From Candidatus Rubrimentiphilum sp. (lineage in GTDB: Bacteria > Vulcanimicrobiota > Vulcanimicrobiia > Vulcanimicrobiales > Vulcanimicrobiaceae), in the NCBI GenBank assembly GCA_035710515.1, contig DASTDE010000001.1, positions 682,001-746,000 on the forward strand: a stretch of DNA of 64,000 nucleotides, written 5' to 3'. The position numbers were made by a program, and so were the translations under genes. Below are positions 60,596 through 64,000 of this stretch, one piece after another. The notes beneath the pieces are model-generated. The model saw nothing but the letters and a program-made list of their open reading frames with translations. It was not told where the DNA came from and ran no database searches. Position 1 is the first letter of the stretch, and every line of letters starts with the position of its first letter.

Positions 60596-61963
60596 ATGTG
60601 CGGCGTCGCGGGAATTTATGCACCGGGGAGCGACGCGGCACGCCTTGCATTCTTCGCGCTGTACGCGCTGCAGCACCGGGGTCAGGAGTCCGCGGGTATT
60701 GCCGCCGCGGATGGCGGTTCGATCCGGTCGCACAAGGAGATGGGCCTGCTCGGCGCCATCTTCGATGAAGAAAATCTTAGCGAACTCACGGGCTACATCG
60801 CCGTCGGACACACGCGTTACTCGACAACCGGTTCGTCGATCGTCGTCAATGCCCAACCGCTGCTGGAACAAAGCGAGCTCGGCGACTTCGCGTTCGCACA
60901 CAACGGCAATCTAACCAACACCGACGAGCTGCGCGAGTCGCTTGCGCCGGGCGTGACGCTGCAGGCCACCTCCGACTCCGAAGTGATGGCAAAATTTCTG
61001 GTCGAGGGCGACGGATCGATGCTGGATCGCATCAAGGCGCTGCTCGAACAGTCGAAAGGCGCGTTTTCGATCGCGCTTTGCACGAAGGACGAGCTCTACG
61101 CCTTCCGCGATCCCTGGGGTGTGCGGCCGCTCTGCATCGGAACGTATGGATCGGACGGCTATGTGGTCGCTTCCGAATCCTGTGCGCTTGCGACGATCGG
61201 CGCCACATATATCCGCGAGCTGGAGCCCGGCGAAATCATTCGCATTTCAAAGGACGGTTTGGAGTCGATTCGCACGCCGGCCCGAGACAAACCGGCGCTC
61301 TGCATGTTCGAATACATTTACTTTGCGCGGCCCGATTCAAATTTCAGCGGCGAGTCGGTGTATATGGCGCGCTACCGGATGGGCCGCGAACTGGCGCGCG
61401 AGTACCCGGTGGAGGCCGACGTCGTCATGGCGGTGCCCGACTCCGCGATCCCCGGCGCGATTGGCTACGCCGCCGAGGCCGGTTTACCGTACGTCGAGGG
61501 GCTCATCAAGAACCGCTATATTGGGCGCACCTTCATTAGCCCCGAGCAGCACATGCGCAGCCGCGGCGTGCACTTGAAATTCAACCCAGTCATCGAAAAC
61601 CTCAACCAGCAGCGGGTCGTCGTAGTGGATGATTCGATCGTGCGCGGCACCACGACGCCGCGCATCGTTCAACTTCTGCGCGAAGCCGGAGCGTCGGAAG
61701 TTCACGTGCGCATCAGCTCGCCGCCGATCATGCATCCGTGTTATCTCGGCGTCGACATGGCGACTTATGACGAACTGATCGCCGCCAACCATACGGTGGA
61801 AGAGATTCGCGAACGGATGGGTGCGGACTCGTTAGGCTATCTCAGCCTCGAAGGATTGATCGCATCGACCGGGCGCCGGCGCGACGAGATGTGCCTCGGC
61901 TGCTTGACGGGCAGCTACCCGAATGTTCCGGCTTGGCACGAGTCGCGCGCCGCTCCGGTTTAG
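60596..61963 (+). CDS. purF: amidophosphoribosyltransferase
   Basis: First committed step of purine synthesis. 455 aa with the N-terminal nucleophile Cys right after Met (MCGVAGIYAP), glutaminase residues (GHTRYSTTGSS, HNGNL), and the PRPP site VVVDDSIVRGTT (about 341-352). Cysteines CMFEYIYF...CLGC at the end are typical of members with an iron-sulfur cluster. Confidence 0.97.
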   Translation: MCGVAGIYAPGSDAARLAFFALYALQHRGQESAGIAAADGGSIRSHKEMGLLGAIFDEENLSELTGYIAVGHTRYSTTGSSIVVNAQPLLEQSELGDFAFAHNGNLTNTDELRESLAPGVTLQATSDSEVMAKFLVEGDGSMLDRIKALLEQSKGAFSIALCTKDELYAFRDPWGVRPLCIGTYGSDGYVVASESCALATIGATYIRELEPGEIIRISKDGLESIRTPARDKPALCMFEYIYFARPDSNFSGESVYMARYRMGRELAREYPVEADVVMAVPDSAIPGAIGYAAEAGLPYVEGLIKNRYIGRTFISPEQHMRSRGVHLKFNPVIENLNQQRVVVVDDSIVRGTTTPRIVQLLREAGASEVHVRISSPPIMHPCYLGVDMATYDELIAANHTVEEIRERMGADSLGYLSLEGLIASTGRRRDEMCLGCLTGSYPNVPAWHESRAAPV

Positions 61964-63060
61964 TGCACGAAGACGAAACTGCCGTCCCAACTATCGTACG
62001 ATTGACTGTCGACGCCGTTGCGCGATGACGCAGCGTAGGAGCTTTGACCCGGCCGAATCTCAATAATCACCGTACCGCCGTTCGCCTGCGTAATGATTCC
62101 GGCGTGCACTGCCGCCGTGCAGACCGAGCTGTCGTCGGTGTATACGTCGGTTCCCCAAACCGATCCCAGATCGCCGCCGGCGGGACACATGTAGCTGAAA
62201 CGCGCGCCGTTCCGTCCGCGATATGACGTCGCGTTCGCATCCCAGCCGTTGCCGCCGCTGCTCACGCTGCCCGTTGCCGGCGCAGGCGGAGGAGCGCTCG
62301 CGACGCCGTTGCGCACGAAGACGTAACTGCCGTCCCAGCTGTCGTACGATTGACTGTCCACGCCGTTGCGCGACGACGCCGCGTACGAGCTCTGTCCGGG
62401 ACGAATCTCGATGGTGACCGTGCCGCCGTTAGCCTGCGTAATGATGCCGGCGTGAACTGCCGCCGTGCAAACGGAGCTGTCGTCGGTATATACGTCGGTT
62501 CCCCACACGGATCCAAGATCGCCACCGGCTCCGCACGCGAAGCTGTACCGCTGGCCGTTGTTTCCGCGCAGCGACGTCGCGGTCGCGTCCCATCCGCTGC
62601 CGCCGGATGCAATCGGCGGCGGTGGCGGAGGCGTGTAAGCCGCAGTTGGGGCCGGAGCCGGAGTCGCGTACGACGTGCTCATCGGCTGCGCGCTCAAAAC
62701 GATGAAACTTCCGCCCCAACTTCCGTAGGATTGGCTCGTCACACCGTGGCGTCGAGAGCTCGAGTAGCTCGACATTCCCGGCCGAATCTGAATGAGGACC
62801 AGCCCGCCGCGAGCGCGGGTGATCTTGCCGGCGTGGACCGCGGCGGTGCAGACGGAGCTGTCGTCCGTGTAGACGTTGGTGCCCCAAATCGATCCGAACG
62901 AGCCGCCGGCCGGACAGCGGAAGTGATAGCTCACGCCGTTGTGGCCGCGCAGATAGTTCGCTGTCTGGTTCCATCCGGTCCGGCCCTGCGCTTGCGCGGC
63001 CGCGGGCGCCACCGCAAGAACTACAAGAGAGAGGCTAGCAATAAGCCGCGTAATGGTCAT
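61960..63060 (-). CDS. exported protein with three LCCL domains
   Basis: Protein of 366 aa: signal peptide (LIASLSLVVLAVAPAAAQAQ), then three LCCL-like units (about 28-125, 153-248, 272-366) separated by Pro-rich linkers. Each has YRGRNGARF- or LRGNNGQRYSF-like starts, the signature GSVWGTDVYTDDSSVCTAAVHAGIIT, and RPGQSSYAASSRNGVDSQSYDSW. Units 2 and 3 are almost identical at the DNA level, a recent duplication. LCCL domains occur in extracellular proteins of animals and apicomplexans and in some bacteria. Its start overlaps the panB stop (ATGA). Confidence 0.85.
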   Translation of the reverse strand: MTITRLIASLSLVVLAVAPAAAQAQGRTGWNQTANYLRGHNGVSYHFRCPAGGSFGSIWGTNVYTDDSSVCTAAVHAGKITRARGGLVLIQIRPGMSSYSSSRRHGVTSQSYGSWGGSFIVLSAQPMSTSYATPAPAPTAAYTPPPPPPIASGGSGWDATATSLRGNNGQRYSFACGAGGDLGSVWGTDVYTDDSSVCTAAVHAGIITQANGGTVTIEIRPGQSSYAASSRNGVDSQSYDSWDGSYVFVRNGVASAPPPAPATGSVSSGGNGWDANATSYRGRNGARFSYMCPAGGDLGSVWGTDVYTDDSSVCTAAVHAGIITQANGGTVIIEIRPGQSSYAASSRNGVDSQSYDSWDGSFVFVH

Positions 63061-63887
63061 AACGGAAACTTTTTCTCCCGCACCTCGTCGGCGTAGGCGC
63101 GCAGCGCGTCGGTGGCCTTTTCTCCGAGGTCGGAGTAGCGTTTGACGAAACTGGGCGAATCGGGATACATGCCGAGCACGTCGTGCAGCACGAGCACTTG
63201 TGAATCGCAGTGCGGGCCCGAACCGATGCCGATGGTCGGAATCGTAAGCATTTGCGTCAGCTCGCGCGCGACTTCGTGGTCGATAACTTCGAGCACGATC
63301 GCGTATGCGCCGGCTTCCTCAACCGCTCGCGCGTCCGCAATGAGGCGTTCGCGGTTGTTGCGCATCTTGTAACCCGGCCCCAGGCTTGCCGTCTGCGGCA
63401 TCACGCCGATGTGCCCGACGACCGGAATACCCGCGGCATAAATCGCGCGGATGCGATCCGCAACATATGTGCCGCCTTCCATCTTCACCGAACACGCGCC
63501 GCCGTCTTTGACCAGCCGGATTGCGTTTCGTGTCGCATCCTCGTCGCTCACTTGATACGATCCGAATGGCATATCCACCATGATGTGCGCGCGTGAAGTT
63601 CCACGCACGACCGCCCTCGAGTGATGGATCATGTCCTCTATCGTTACCGGCGTCGTTTCATCGTAACCGAGGACGACGTTGCCGACGCTGTCGCCGACGA
63701 GGATAACGTCGATTCCAGCCTTTTCCGCGAATTGCGCGAACGGCGCATCGTATGCCGTAACGATCGGAAAGATCGTGCGTCCTTTGCGGCGCTTGACCGC
63801 GCCGGCCGTAACGCGGCGAATAGTACCTTTTTCAGGCTCGTATGGGCGCGCGTCTATTTTTCCCGTGTGGACGGTGTGGCTGGCCAC
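63057..63887 (-). CDS. panB: 3-methyl-2-oxobutanoate hydroxymethyltransferase (ketopantoate synthase)
   Basis: First enzyme of pantothenate synthesis. The 276-aa TIM-barrel protein from GTG 63887 has VTAYDAPFAQFAEKAGID, LVGDSVGNVVLGYDETTPVT, GHIGVMPQ and a central catalytic-type Glu in VLEVIDHEV. It is followed by the LCCL protein gene with a four-base overlap. Confidence 0.95.
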   Translation of the reverse strand: MASHTVHTGKIDARPYEPEKGTIRRVTAGAVKRRKGRTIFPIVTAYDAPFAQFAEKAGIDVILVGDSVGNVVLGYDETTPVTIEDMIHHSRAVVRGTSRAHIMVDMPFGSYQVSDEDATRNAIRLVKDGGACSVKMEGGTYVADRIRAIYAAGIPVVGHIGVMPQTASLGPGYKMRNNRERLIADARAVEEAGAYAIVLEVIDHEVARELTQMLTIPTIGIGSGPHCDSQVLVLHDVLGMYPDSPSFVKRYSDLGEKATDALRAYADEVREKKFPL

Positions 63888-63941
63888 GATAATTGACCTA
63901 AAGCGGCGGCTCTCTGAGGATGTTCTCGGAGGTCAAGAACC

Positions 63942-64000
63942 TTGAATCGAATGGAACCGGGCGCGCCGCCGGCGCGACTTCTTCGAATGAGATCTGCGCG
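63942..64000 (+). CDS. start of a gene running off the window
   Basis: GGAGGT (63928-63933) is followed at 8 nt by TTG 63942, in a frame that stays open to the end. ATG 63951 is in the same frame but 17 nt from the GGAGGT. About 19 codons are visible, Pro- and Arg-rich, giving no clue to function. Confidence 0.35.
   Translation, partial: MNRMEPGAPPARLLRMRSA

Overview
The window comes from a high-G+C bacterium with tightly packed genes, many of which overlap by four bases (ATGA or GTGA). Exported proteins carry ordinary Sec or lipoprotein signals. Gene style (PuuD-type urate oxidation, a PreTA pyrimidine pathway, many small lipoproteins and unknown membrane sensors, an archaeal-type PurP) would suit an uncultured soil lineage such as Candidatus Eremiobacterota. 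That placement is a guess, because no rRNA or ribosomal protein gene is present.

Layout. 1-7.2 kb: the 5' part of a DacB-type carboxypeptidase, a structured RNA candidate with a tRNA-like acceptor/T-arm, an Asp-box (VPS10/sortilin-like) exported protein coupled to an S9 peptidase, and a small exported protein. 7.2-17.5 kb: an A+T-richer accessory island with a GIY-YIG protein and a five-gene operon (SNF2 helicase, 61-aa protein, Rad50/RloC-like ATPase with a HEPN-like C-terminus, type III methyltransferase, type III restriction subunit). This is the best candidate for an undescribed system. 17.6-26.6 kb: two PDZ-membrane-GAF proteins, a thioesterase, MsrB, a VOC protein, a LuxR-type regulator and small unknowns.

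26.6-36.0 kb: a complete reductive pyrimidine pathway read leftwards (mmsA, preT, preA, hydA, pydC, NCS1 permease, class III aminotransferase), which would take uracil or thymine to acetyl- or propionyl-CoA. 36.0-43.4 kb: molybdenum hydroxylase genes with their XdhC and MocA-like maturation factors. Both enzyme genes contain a copy of the genome's own intergenic repeat, inserted in frame. An orphan FtsH N-terminal domain ends the operon. 43.4-53 kb: a DUF4349 protein, a GNAT enzyme, an 8-oxoguanine-deaminase-like amidohydrolase, archaeal-type PurP, and allantoin/urate catabolism (puuE, allC, uraH, puuD, uraD). 52.8-64 kb: guaA, purD and purF, an AttEFGH-like ABC module, a triple-LCCL exported protein and panB.

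The nucleobase genes fit together. Pyrimidines are degraded through beta-alanine; purines are oxidised to urate and then to allantoate. De novo purine synthesis (purF, purD, purP, guaA) lies beside the salvage and catabolic genes. A dispersed repeat family, with the core GTCATCCTGAG and TCGAAGGA, separates many transcription units and has entered two coding sequences.
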